A DNA stretch of 64,000 nt from Nageia nagi (taxonomy: Eukaryota > Pinophyta). Below, piece by piece: positions 10,592 to 22,927 of this stretch (its first letter is position 1; the number at the start of each line of letters is the position of its first letter). The notes below the pieces were generated by a model. The model did no database searches. It had not been told where the DNA came from and worked only from the letters and a program-made list of their open reading frames with translations. The DNA lies in assembly GCA_050084985.1 (NCBI GenBank), contig JBITNC010000001.1, forward strand, positions 3,162,001 to 3,226,000. The letters run 5' to 3'. Both the position numbers and the translations under genes were made by a program.

Positions 10592-11697
10592 AAAATTTGT
10601 GCTATATGTGGCCTAACTAGCATAAACAAGTCAAATGCACACACAAACCCCAAATTACACAACTCTTCTTTACTTAATGAAAATTATTTAGAAAAATTAA
10701 TAAAGGTAGGTTAAGATCTTTCAATATTAACCTAAAACTTGGCAAGAACATAAACAAACCTAAATGCATCTAAATGGAAAGGGTTCCTCCAAACCTAGGT
10801 CCTTTGAGGACACTTAAGTGAGCATGAAGTGAGTCTCCTCACTTCAAATGGTATGTGAGTCCCCAAGCTCTACATCCATTGAGAATAAATGAATTATGTA
10901 TGCCTATCATGCAAATTATTTATACTATGTTATTTTTGGAAAATTTCAATGGTGTATTCAAACTATGAAAGCAATATTTACATATTTTGATGGCTAAATT
11001 TGAGATCTAATATTTTAAAACATTGAAAACCTTAAAATTCTTGAAATGTAAATATCCTTGAATCAATGAGATTCAAGAACACCCATAAGATTTGATGACT
11101 ATTTACAATTCATGTTTAAGATATTATGGATTCAAATAATAATTCTAATGGTGGAAATGCAAGATATCATGATTTTAACCTAAAAATCATACTACTTGAA
11201 CACAATTTAGTGGAGGATACAAGAGGTATATCTTCCCAAGCTTCTCCATAATTGTATTGACTTCAAATCCTACAAAAACCTTGAATATATCCAATACATA
11301 CAATAATACTTCAATTCAACCATAGAAATACCATAGATATGTTACCTCATGAGTTTGGTAGCAAGCTTTGATGAATTTAATGGGGATTTATGGTGAAAAC
11401 CTTGAATCCTTAAAAAACCTTATCTCAAACCCTAGTAATGATCTTGGAGAACAAAAATCATAAGACTATATATGAGCAAATGAATTAGGAGAGGATTTTC
11501 TAATTGTGCTTTGAGTTATATAACTCTTGAGTGAACTTAAGTTATTTGGGCTAGATACCCACTTTTTGGTCATATTTGTATTTTTTGAGTAGTTTTATTT
11601 TGCACAATAAACATTAAAAAAAATCAAACAATGAGTTAAGACATGTAAATGTTATAAAATATCTATACTCTAAAAGTGATATTTTTTAGTGTCTACA
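10592..11697 (-). repeat. LTR-like block (TGTAGACAC start, TATA box)
   Basis: Read on the minus strand, the right end starts TGTAGACACTAAAAAATAT at 11697, the same TGTAGACAC start as the Tat element LTR at 45709-46556. A TATATAG box lies near 11470 on that strand. The left end (10592-10715) is shared with 28083-28205. I could not find a matching inner end, primer site or target duplication, so it may be a solo LTR or a fragment. Confidence 0.5.
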
Positions 11698-11789
11698 TTT
11701 AACCCCTATTGGACGAGGTCTTTTGCACAAAAAGATTTAGTTCAACAAGTTTAGATACCTAGAAGTTAGTTAAGAAAATATTTTTAATA

Positions 11790-12215
11790 TAACATTCTAA
11801 AATTTGAACATTTGAATGAATTTTTAACATTTGGCAATTCTAAAACTTTGAACATTTGAATGAAATTTGAAATATTGAATGAAATTGAACATTTGGAAAT
11901 TTGAACTAATACTAAACATTTGAATGAATTTGAATATTTGAACAAACATGTAAAACAATATATTCATGGTGGAAAAAATCATAAACTTTAGAACAAATAT
12001 GAAGAGGAATTTGAATGTAGTATTCATCAATTCAAATCTTAAACAATGTGTTCTTGGATTTGAAACTTTGAACATTTAAATAATTTGAACTTTGAACACT
12101 TTGAATTTGAATAATTTGAATTATTGAACACTTCAAACACTTGGAATTTGAACAATATGAATTTGAATAATTTGAATTTAAATAATTTGAATACTTTGAA
12201 TTTGAATAATTTTGC
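11790..12215. repeat. Degenerate TTTGAA/AATTTGAA tandem array
   Basis: TTTGAA recurs many times over about 425 bp in units such as GAACATTTGAATGAA and TTTGAATAATTTGAA, with a less repetitive break at about 11950-12050. Two minus-strand open frames here (Phe/Asn/Ser-rich) are products of the repeat, not genes. Confidence 0.85.
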
Positions 12216-15200
12216 ATTTTGGACTTACCTAATATTAAAATAATACTTTTTTAGATAAGTATATAGTTATGGATGTAAGCATGTATACTTACACAATATT
12301 AAGGAAAAAGCGTAAAATATATCCCAATCATGAATCAATGTAGGATATATCTCAATTTATAGTAGCATGAAACAATCATATTCCCTAGCTCAAAATTGGT
12401 ATGTGCAAGTGTGGAAAGAGCAACCTTTCTTGTAACACATCTTCTTATTCTATACATCCAAAACCTTAAATTTTAGACCTAATTTTTTTTTTTATTAGTA
12501 TAAACACTCAAAAGATTTAGAAATGAATTCAAGTGATACACATGAGATTGTCAATGCTACTAGCTAGTTAGCACCCACATGGCAAGATTGGATAAAGTTT
12601 GAATCATCCAACCCTAATCAAATCTATTCTGGTATTCACTCCACAATGCTCATCCTATTAAGAAGATGCCTTAAATGTGACCCCACCATTTCCACTTCAC
12701 AAATTGTGTAGCAGATATTTTTTGACATGATGTAGTGGTTTCCTAATTTGGGCACATATCATCTGAGAGAATGTACATCCACTAGGTTACACATCCTCAC
12801 TTGATGATAACCCTCCAACTCATAGGAGTAGATAGTTTTTCCTAGGCAAACTTCCTTATGAATGAGAAACATCATTGTATATATGGAATAATCATCATAC
12901 TCCTATGTGCTTAACTGTAAGCAATATGAATACTAAATTACCTTCACCTAGTAATCATAGTTTTATCAATTGCTATCCTCATCTAAAACCCTATCGAGGA
13001 TATGAGACACTAGCTTGCCCATAGCTATCGACTAGACTCACCATAGAATCTATTATCCCTATGCCTATATCTTGGGGAGCCATGGGTATCAAAACAATAC
13101 CCTCAAGTGGTTTGTATACTTTAATTAATTTTAAGCAAGGATATAAAATAAAAACCACTCATGAGTTAACAATACCATATAGTATATAGGAAGACTCAAA
13201 ATAACTTTTTTAGGAAGTCACACAAGAGATTCGTGGTTCTACAAATATCCCATATGCATGGTACTATGTAATTTTTATAAAATTTCTCATACTAATGTTT
13301 AGTAATGTACCTTGAGATGACACTAAATTTAGGTACTGCTATAAAGGAAGTGCAACGTGAAGTGGTGCATACTCAAAGAATATTCTTTTGGAATGTCATT
13401 TAGTGAGGAAGGTTTACCTAATGAATATTCCACACCATATTCATTACCAATCCATCCAAAAGTTTTCTTTTTGGTCGAATTGATTCTTTTAGGGTTTTAT
13501 CTTTCATATGGGTTATCTTTGAGTTGACTACTCATGTACTACATTATCAAACTTATTAGGTATTAATGGATAATTTTTAGGGTTTACCATTGAACCCATA
13601 TCTTAAAAACTTAATTAACTATTATTGATCCTAACTAAATCCAAGTCTTCCTTCTTTCTTTTTCATGGAAAATAAATCTTAGGTAGTTCTCATTTCACTA
13701 ATCCCATTCAATCCCATCTCAATCCCTTTTAATACTCAAGGATTCCTAAGATTTACTGATTAATTCAACAACCTTTTCTTTCTCATCAAAGACTATATAT
13801 GTGTGTCCTAAGGACAATAGGATTACTTACTATATATAAATGTATTAAAGTCTCATCCATGTAAAGAATTTAGAGTTTAATGTTAATAATAGCAATTCAT
13901 ATAATTGAATTACTTTTATTCCCCCCTTTTTTACATAGTATTACTAAGAGTTTATCAATCTTTAATCATAATTAAAGACTAGTACTTCAAGGTTATTCAT
14001 GGGTTTCTTGCATTCTAAGGGTACTAAGGTTGATCATTTTCTTATAAGAATAATAAGAATATTTCTTACTATAACATTCTTCTTGTATAATGGATTATGT
14101 TAGATTCATTCTTGAAAACATACTAGGGTAGTAAGACTCATAAAACTACTTTTACCAAGTTAAGTATCATATTCTATTTTTATTTTAAAGTCCTAAGTAT
14201 CATTTATATAACATTGTCCTTTGTTATGCTTGGATCCATATCACTTCACATTTCTCATTAACTTTATTTACTAGGTATCTTTATCATTTAAATGACTTAA
14301 TAGGATCATAATAAATTATATCCAATAACCCTAAAATATTGAAAGAATTTTCCAACAAAATTGTATACTATAAAAATGATAATATTAGAGTACATAAATG
14401 AGGATAACCCTTATTGTTTACAAGAGGGTCCCTTACAAGTTTTACATAAGCAAATACATAATAGTTGTTTCAATTTAAATGAAGAGTTCTTCATCATGTC
14501 ATTGTTCTTTTGATGGAGAGTTTTCACCTTCACCTTTTCAACTTCTTCCAAGGTTCAAAGGTATTAGGATCAAGTACTAGGAAGGGTTAGGAGTTTGAGG
14601 ATCAGGAAAACCCCTTTTTTAAAAAAATTAATGACCATAATGCAAATGATATACAATATATCATTCTTCTAAAATCTTTCCATGGACTTCAAGAGGTTTT
14701 TAAGTCCTCCTTTCCTTGGTCCCTTGATAAAATTTTAACATCATAAGTATCCATCTCAAATGATAGTTAAGATTATCTCATACCATATATATTTCTCAAT
14801 TGATTTAATGATACCTTTTATAATATCAAATTCACACCATTCTTTACTAACTAATCATACCTCTTCAACTTTTACAAATAAATTTCACATCATTCTTTAA
14901 TAATTAATCATACTTCTTTACCCTTTTACAAAAAGAATGTAATTTAAATTTTACTAGTGTGCCATATTTAATTATTACCTCTATTTAACCTTTTCTAGAT
15001 TAAAATATTATATTTTTAATTAATTATTACTTCTAAAAAAACTATATTTTATTTGATCTATTCACCTAAGATCTGAAATAAAACCCAATAACATCCATTT
15101 CTTATCAGGCATAATGAAGTCTTATGAGGACTCAAATCAAGTTGCTCGTCATGTAGGAGAGTCTTAGTGAGATTAAAAGCCATATTCATACAAATAATCA

Positions 15201-15493
15201 ACTCAAGTTTAAAAAATAATAATTGATGGTCTATTTACCTATAAATATAATCACATACACAAATTTAAAAGCGTATAATGTAGGTGGAGTGGATTTTGAC
15301 TTAATTCATTTCCCTTGATTTCACTCCTTCTAGATTGGAAATGAATAAAAATTATTCTCGTAATGGCATTTACAAGTGACAAAGAGTTCACCTAGAAAAG
15401 GTAAGCAACTCTCATTCAACACATTGATGGTAAATTATGTGCATAAATAATTTTTGGAAAGACTACAAAATCATTTGATTGATATGATTATCA
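12216..15493. other. 3.3 kb with no recognisable gene or element end
   Basis: A+T-rich, no open frame of useful length on either strand, and no LTR, primer-site or transposase motif that I could identify. It is probably old repeat sequence. Confidence 0.4.
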
Positions 15494-15755
15494 GATGTAA
15501 AGCCAAACTCTGCACCATTTGCTAATAACTCTAGCCTATGCCATCATTGGGGATCGAGAATAAGGTATGGATATCCATCAAAGAGTAGTTGAAAATGGTT
15601 TTACATCAGATGTTAAGGTTGAGAGTGCCTCAATGGTAGTGTTCTTACACATGTTTATATGACTGCAAAAGTGAAAATGGCAAATTGAATTGATCATGAT
15701 GGCAAAGAATACAAATGTAAAAGCAATTCATGGAAGCATTGTTTATTAAAATGCA
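15494..15755 (+). pseudogene. Pentatricopeptide-repeat (PPR) protein fragment
   Basis: The plus strand reads DVKPNSAPFAN, then after a frame shift YAIIGDRE, a TAA, GMDIHQRVVENGFTSDVKVESAS, and later ELIMMAKNTNVKAIHG. This follows the usual order of plant PPR proteins (VKPNS-TFA, A-GALEQGMDIH, GF-SDV-V-SAL, LFD-M-RNV-SWN). It is a one- to two-repeat scrap with at least one frame shift and two stops. The PPR debris at 45352-45708 is closely related. Intact PPR proteins bind organelle RNA; this copy cannot. Confidence 0.75.
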
Positions 15756-15999
15756 TACTCAAAGGTCAGAGAGCACTGAATAACATGAAGGACACATAAC
15801 TAAACAAGATGCTCATGTAGAAATGAAAACCTCACTTTCTTAGAAAATATGAGGTGTACCCTTCATGCATGGTTGGACTGTAAATGCTAAGTAAGTGAAT
15901 AATGGGGTGCAATGACTCCTCACAAGGAAACATGATGCAAAGCAGATTGTTGGGTCAATACAAAGCTCACCAATGATACCGATAAATATTGAAGTGCAA

Positions 16000-17399
16000 A
16001 ATCCGATCTATAATGCAATAGATTGGAAATCACATAACTATAGGTTTGAAATTACAAATTCCAAGATCAATATGTATGTAAGGGAGTGAATTAAAGAGAC
16101 AAAGAAAGACTTGGGGATTTCCTTCAAGGCATAGGCTCCTATGATCAATTCATGTTAGGAATTATTTGACTAGTCTCATCAAAATAACATAAAATACATA
16201 ATACACCTTTACTCAGTACTTCCCACCATTAGATTTAAATTAAAAGAAAAAATAATAAAATTCCACTCCTTTACTTTTTAAAGAAAAGACAAGGTAACAA
16301 CTTTCACTTGCATTATGTCAAACAAAACAATTAATATGTCCCTTCAAATAGTATAAGACCTCTATCAAAAATTAATTCCATGAACTTTTATCAAATAATC
16401 CTTTCATACAACTTATTAAATAACATCAAAATAGGACTACATTAAAGAAGCTTTATTGTCTAAAATGCAAAATAATGCACTGGACTTAGAGAGAGAGAAA
16501 GGCTTCTTTTCATCATGTAACTCTACACCTAAAGCTTGAGAATAATAAGAATGAAATGATAGTACATAGGTGTTTTTCCTAATATTCCACCCTCTTATTT
16601 ATAGTTAAGGAGGTTCAAGTATGTACAAATGAATGTCTACTCATTCTATAATAATTTTTATGGTAGTTTTTATTAAAGTTATTGATGATTGTAGTGGCAT
16701 TTAATACCTTGGAACATTTTTTATTAACTCACAAATTAATGCCAACTATTGCCCATACCTAACAAAGAAAATAAAATAAATAGAATCATAACTCAATTAT
16801 TTTCATAAACCATTAAATATCTTGTAACATCACAAAGTGACCTTAGTCCTTTCTAACTATTATTATTTTAATTTCCACTTAATAATAACTATAAGTAAAA
16901 ATTCAAATTCAAAAGAAGGGGATATTCTTTCCTTCCCTTTTTTGAATTTAAATTATGAAAATTCATAACAGGAAATCAATCACACATCTTACCTGTGATG
17001 GTCGCCTCATTCTGCATGATACATTGTTAATCCACACACATCCATAAGCACACATTCATCATGAAAATCAACATTCATGACTAATTATTCTACCATGTAA
17101 CTACATGATCTATGATGATCATTGGGGTTTATTATGAACCAATGCTAATCATTTTCTCACTCTTACCCTCCTTTTCCTATCACCAATTCACCTTTGATTC
17201 CTTGTATCTTTTCTCGCACTTTTTATCTTGATTTAACCTGTAACTTGTGTCAAAATATATCAAAGCTAACATCAAATTGATACAAATAAAGCATATCGCT
17301 ATTCAAAACTTATCATTATATAGCATAATTCAAACATAATGTCATTCAAATCCTTGATAATACTTGAGTCTAAATAATGTAATTGGGTGGGTCGTTACA
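16000..17399 (-). repeat. Probable LTR with TGTAACGACCC start
   Basis: Read on the minus strand the block begins TGTAACGACCCACCC at 17399, a common start of plant LTRs, and has a TATAAATAAG box at about 16594-16606. The left limit is a guess: a weakly tRNA-Met-like GGTATCA lies near 15980 on the minus strand. No coding sequence is attached. Confidence 0.4.
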
Positions 17400-18390
17400 T
17401 TTCTTTTCAATGTGTTGTGTGCTATGGGTGTGAAAACCAAGTGTGGAAGGATGCATAGATCTACCCATTTTGTGACATTTAGATGGTTAAAAATAAAATT
17501 ATGTGATGGTTATGATTTTCCATGTATCCATAAGTTGTAAGATATAGGTATTGATTCATGTAAGATATGTGTAAATGAATTTCCCTCAAATGATGGTTTG
17601 ATGGATGAAAAAAGTGAAGCCCAACAAAGCATCAAATTAACTTAGAAGGCAAGCTATTTTGAACTATTTTGATTTTCAAATATTTGGAATATATTTCAAT
17701 TTTTAGAAATTTTCAAGGTATTTAGATTTTTTTATCAATGTTTGTATGGTAATGCTTCATTATGTTTCCCTGACCAAGAATATTTTATGAATGTAGGTAT
17801 GCAACCTACCAAAATGTTGGGAGACAAGTGTGAAATTTTATCAAAGATAAGATCAATACTAAATGATTCACTTCATGATAACATATGAAATTCTTGACGT
17901 ATTGTTGGAATTGTTGCTCAATTGAAAACCATTTGAGTTGAAAATCAAACTAATTGTAAATCAACTAGAATTACAAAAATATATCATTCAACTTTAAGAA
18001 GGTATAAATTTTGTAGAGACATCTAATTGAGTTGATTCTTCCTAAATTGGATATTTATCTAAGATAGATTTCTAGTGAGTATATGTATACCTACCTTTTT
18101 TGAAGGTTTGACCATCATACTAGGTGTTATCTAAAAAACTATCTAAGGTACTGAGTTCATAGTATTTTGCAAACCAGACATGCCATGCCTAACACCAGGT
18201 GCACTATGCCTAGAAATAGTTACATTGTCCCTAGAAAACTATGCACTAGGTGCAATGTGCCCTGCCCCTTTATATTTGGCACCCACACCTCAAAATAGAG
18301 CTTGATGGACTAAAAAATAAAGCATGTATGTGGTCATGATAATGCATACTTTGCCCCAATTGATGGAAAGGAAAGCAAGATAGCAATTCT
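17400..18390. other. No gene recognised; short GGTGCA/TGCCTAG repeats at 18180-18260
   Basis: A+T-rich. The short GGTGCA and TGCCTAG motifs at its right end resemble, in reverse complement, the repeat array at 27470-27720. Confidence 0.4.
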
Positions 18391-18560
18391 ACCCTATGTT
18401 AAATGGATAACAAAGATGAAAATGCTAAGGATAACCTTACCCCATATTAAATGGATCATAAATGATTATGCTCAAGATGATTATGAAGGATAATGAATTC
18501 TTTACCCCATGTTTAAGGGATTGAAAATAAATGCTCTCCTTACCCCATGTTGAATGGATC
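18391..18560. repeat. Tandem TTACCCCATGTTAAATGGAT units
   Basis: Four imperfect units built on TACCCCATGTTAAATGG, about 30-70 bp apart. A further unit lies at 24588-24610, on the far side of the LTR element, showing that the element landed inside this repeat tract. Confidence 0.8.
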
Positions 18561-18582
18561 ATAAGGAGGATAAAGCTCATAC

Positions 18583-20195
18583 TAATGAGTCAAGTATGAA
18601 CCCCCAAATTTCCCCTTTAGGGTCTATCACCAACCTTCCTCTAGTGAACCAACACTCAGGATAATTTTTTCTTCTCACTAGTTTTGGGAATCCATAATTA
18701 ACTTCTTCATTACTTGTCAAATTCAGGTGGTGTCCTAAGGATGTATGCAATTGAACCCGTCCTACTCACTATGTATCTAATTAAAAGATTGAAAGTTGCA
18801 TAATTGGAAATTGTAGGAATGGAAATTATAAGAATTGAAATTGTAGATTTGGAAAATCTAATTTAGCAGCTACAATAAGGCCTTGATAATGGAAATCATG
18901 AGAAAGGTATTACACAATGGAAAATGATACTCACACACTACTATTAAAAATAACTACTACTAAAATATAAGGGCAACTCTACTAGTTGAAGGGGGCTCAA
19001 CTTCATCCAGCAAAATGCCTGAAGAAAACTCATAATTTTAGAAAATGATCAGATCTTATTAATGAATAAACTATGTATAAATAGATATTGAAAATATTTT
19101 AGTCTCCCACAATATTCTATTTGTCTATTCTATATTCTATATATCTTTATATTCTGCATATCTTCCTATATTCTGTATATCTCTATATTCTACATATCTC
19201 TATATTTTGCATATCTCTATATGTGTGTCCCCTCTAAGAGGTATTTATTCTTTCTACACTATGCTAAAAATGACTTAGTACAAATAAAACAAACTATCCA
19301 TGGTTACAATCCAATCCATATTTAGAAGATGGAAGATATGGTGCTAACTTGGGCACCCAAAGATGAGAATCTTCAGATCTGATCTATTCTTTATTATCCA
19401 ATCTTGCTACTATAAATCTAGCTATGTATAATAAATAACAACAAATCTCCATCTCTGTAGGATTTGCTTTAATGCTTTATCTTCAAAATAGGATATCATC
19501 TCCAATTGTACATGTTGAATGCTAGGGTGAATTTGTAGCAACCATAATATTTGCATGATGTACCAAATCTATGATATCTTTATATTTTTGGATACCCTTT
19601 TTGAAGAGCTTTTCGAAAATATATAGCATGTCTATGTTTGGTCTTTGTTTGGGCATCCAACTATTACTCTGATTTTCAACCCTATAGTATACACATGATA
19701 ATAAATTATGGGGGCCATATATTTTTCATTGTAGCTTCATTGTATTTGATATATACATCAATGGAAATCTTGTTTCAAAAACTTTCTATCAATATATTAT
19801 ATACCCTATTCTAATGTCATTTGGTTAACCAAAAGTTATTCGAAGCTAACTTGACGATGTTCGAAGTAGACAAAGTTTCATATAGAGCTTAAGGTAGTGT
19901 GTTTGGAGCTGTTGTGAACAAGTTATTATGATTCCATAGCCAAAAGAAGATTGCTGATATGGACTATCTTCAAACCATTGGTCAAAGAGTTATATCTTTA
20001 ACTCTTTTATTGCTCTCATAGTACATAAAAGTACATAAATCATAAAATATTAGCAAATAACATAATATGAAAATTTATCTCTAATTAGACTAGTATGCAT
20101 ACAATATATATTATTATTTACTTAAAGTATCCTTTTAAATGCACCCATTAGAAAACAATATTATGTCAATAATGGGGTATTTTTTGGACTCATCA
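18583..20195 (-). repeat. Left (3') LTR of the LARD-like element
   Basis: 1613 bp, closely matching 22928-24557 throughout, for example the shared start AGTATGAACCCCCAAA and end GACTCATCA. It contains more copies of an 18-bp A+T tandem unit than the right LTR. Confidence 0.88.
19115..19222. repeat. A+T tandem units, about 18 bp, in the left LTR
   Basis: About six units of the type TCTATATTCTGCATATC. The matching place in the right LTR (about 23510-23585) has fewer units, so copy number changed after insertion. Confidence 0.8.
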
Positions 20196-20208
20196 CTTCC
20201 CCACACTT
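20196..20208 (-). other. Polypurine tract of the LARD-like element
   Basis: The minus strand reads AAGTGTGGGGAAG directly before the LTR start TGATGAGTC. TTTAAGTGTGGGG-type tracts are typical next to the 3' LTR of plant Athila/Tat-type gypsy elements. Confidence 0.75.
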
Positions 20209-22905
20209 AAATTTGTGCATGTCCTCATGCAAGCAAAATCAAGCATCCTTAGATGTAATATGAACATGTTGCTTTCAATCTTATACTATTACAAAAATAT
20301 CCAAAGCCATGCTTTGTTCAAATGTATGCAAAAATCTGCATTGTTGTATTTAAGAATCTCTTTGATCTAGTTTGTTCGACACATCTGAATTAGAGTCAGG
20401 CATACTCAACAAAATCAGACTATTGACTAATTATTGATTAGAGTTGAGCAAGAGATTCATTCAGAATGTACAAACCTTAGAATCCATGGAATTGAAACTA
20501 CTAAACATAATTTGGAGCTGCTATAGATCATTCTAGAACTATCATATTCTAAAAATGATACATAAAATGCTTTGAAGGCTAAGTTTATGGATCAATTCCA
20601 AGAGATTCATGTGGATTTTAAGGATTAAATATGGACCTAAGACACTTAATTCCATCACCAACACATGGTATACATTTCAATGCATTTGAAAAAATAGTGT
20701 GGAAGTTACAAACCTTGCAAAATGACAATTTCTCACTTTTTGGTGGCTGGAATACACAGGAAAATAGATTTAGATGATGCATTGGTGGATGTATTGCTAC
20801 AAAATCTGAGAGACTTAGAATATGAAATTTAAACCACCTATAATAGATTCTAATATCAATAAATGGGTCAAATTTCACATCATTTTTATTTTTGAATCAA
20901 AAGATACAAAGGTTGCAAAATGGCTTCTGAATAGAAAAATGGAAGCTACAACCAAAAAGTTTCAAATACCTCATGAGTTGATATTTGGACATCATTGATA
21001 ATGAGAATTATAGAATCCCCACATTCTAAAATTTATTCCAAAAACCATATGAAAGAATTTATGACACCTATTTATTCCTTTGCATCTTTTGCCTCCATTT
21101 ATCTTTTTGTTTATCTTGATGGCTTAAAATGTTGAACAACTCTTTTTCCTTTTATCATCTTTATTGATAGTCTCTATTCAAAATCCATTCATTGAAAATT
21201 CTGATCACAATTTTCTACATTTGATATTTGGTCCCTCAAACATTCTTTTGATAGGTCTCTAAACCAAGGAGTAACTATCAACACTTGTATCTCTATTTAC
21301 CAAGTAATGACAAAGAGAAATTGATGATAACTTTTCATTGGAAAAAAAATAGGATTTCTCTAAACCAATGTATTGCACTAATATTAGCATTAACTCACTC
21401 AATACTTTCTCTATGTATAATTTTTCAATATTGTTTATGCATTACAATTTGTAGAGCCTCATGGTTTGTTGTTATTCTATTTACCTAAAACTAGATGCAG
21501 GTTGATTAATAAAAACATCAAAACATAATGCCTTCTTATGTGTAATGAAATTAGGAGGAGTTGATATTATTCTTATGATTCCAAACATCAAGACATAACC
21601 CTTATGACTACCCTTCCCCCATACTTAAAATTTAGAATATACTCATGCCTTCTCTACAAGAATGTGTTATCAAACTATGGCAACAGTAGTATATAAAACC
21701 TCATCAAATTTTCTTGTCCCTATTGATGCTATGGTTTTAGGGGAAAAGGATACTAAAGTAAATAATATATATATTTATATACAAACTAAATCTATTTAGG
21801 AAATAAAATGCATACCTATTATTGCTATAGCTGATTCTTTGATATAGTACCATGTCATGGCTGCTATTGAGTAGTTTTCACTATGTGACCACCAAAAGTT
21901 GGTTTTGCCGCATGATACTAATCAAGCTGGAACCATAAACTCTATCCTTAAGTTAGTATGTCCTTCCTATATAGCAAAATTCACACCTTATACAATTGTA
22001 GATGAAAATCCAGATCTTCACTTGAATTATGCACACATTTCTAGATGGTCATTATAGCTCTACCTCTAAGATCATGTTGTTGTACATGAAAATCATATTA
22101 CTCATATGGTGCTCCATAAAAGAGTAGCATAGTGCATCCAATACATTATATATCATTAAGGATGGACCATAGAAAGTTACCATGAACTAGTTTTGCAATG
22201 TTGAATGCCAAGGTACTAGATAGTGGTACCTTGACTGGCATAGATGGAGAAATGGCAATGTTTTTTCATGTTGTTTGAAGCTACCTCAAGGGAATAGAAT
22301 GTTGTGTGCCAAGATGGAGGTGCTTTATCCTCATGTGGCATGTTGGAATAGTCAGAATGTTTTTCACTAGTTGTTGGATTCACCAAGGGAATCATCATGC
22401 TCCTACATGAATTGAAATTGCTATCATGCAAGGTAAATGTGCTATATGCTCATTTGTTCCATTTGTGAAGATATTAATTTTCAAATTCAACCTTTAATGC
22501 AACGATTTTTGCTACATATACTCATTTTCTATTGGAAAGAGATTCATTTCTACTAAGATTCATCTTCCTTGTCGAAAAATTTTGAACAAACGTAATGTAG
22601 AACTCCATGAAGTGAAATTATTACTTTATCATCCATGTCATTGGTAGTTTTGGTGAGATATTTTTCAATTCTACCCCTTTGAAAGAAATATTACATCTAT
22701 GAAAAATGAAAATAATTGGACACAACTAAAATTGAAATCTAACATAGCTTTCAATAGGTCACTGGGTGCAAATTTTTAGTATAGGTTGTTGGGGCCACTC
22801 AATCTATTAGGAATTGAGGAAATAGAGCAATACCCAATTTCTTACTTGGTGCTATCAAGACACCTATCCTAAAGAAGTATAGGGATAACTCAATTAACAT
22901 TTATA
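20209..22905 (-). other. Non-coding interior of the LARD-like element
   Basis: About 2.7 kb. Small open frames (for example 22216-22431 and 20618-20878 minus, 21285-21488 plus) show no gag, protease, RT or integrase motif. It starts next to the polypurine tract with TTTGTGCATGTCCTCATG, a context seen near the 3' end of gypsy elements. Confidence 0.7.
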
Positions 22906-22927
22906 TTCCCCAATAATGATTCCAAAA
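22906..22927 (-). other. Degraded tRNA-Asp-type primer binding site
   Basis: The minus strand reads TGGAATCATTATTGGGG just inside the LTR. The plant gypsy consensus is TGGCGCCGTTGCCGGGG. Six of the seven differences are C-to-T or G-to-A and one is C-to-A, as expected from decay of a methylated C+G-rich site. Confidence 0.75.

Noticed and set aside
18391-18560. CRISPR-like spaced repeats
   Set aside because: Units are diverged, spacing is irregular, there are no cas genes, and the context is a plant genome.
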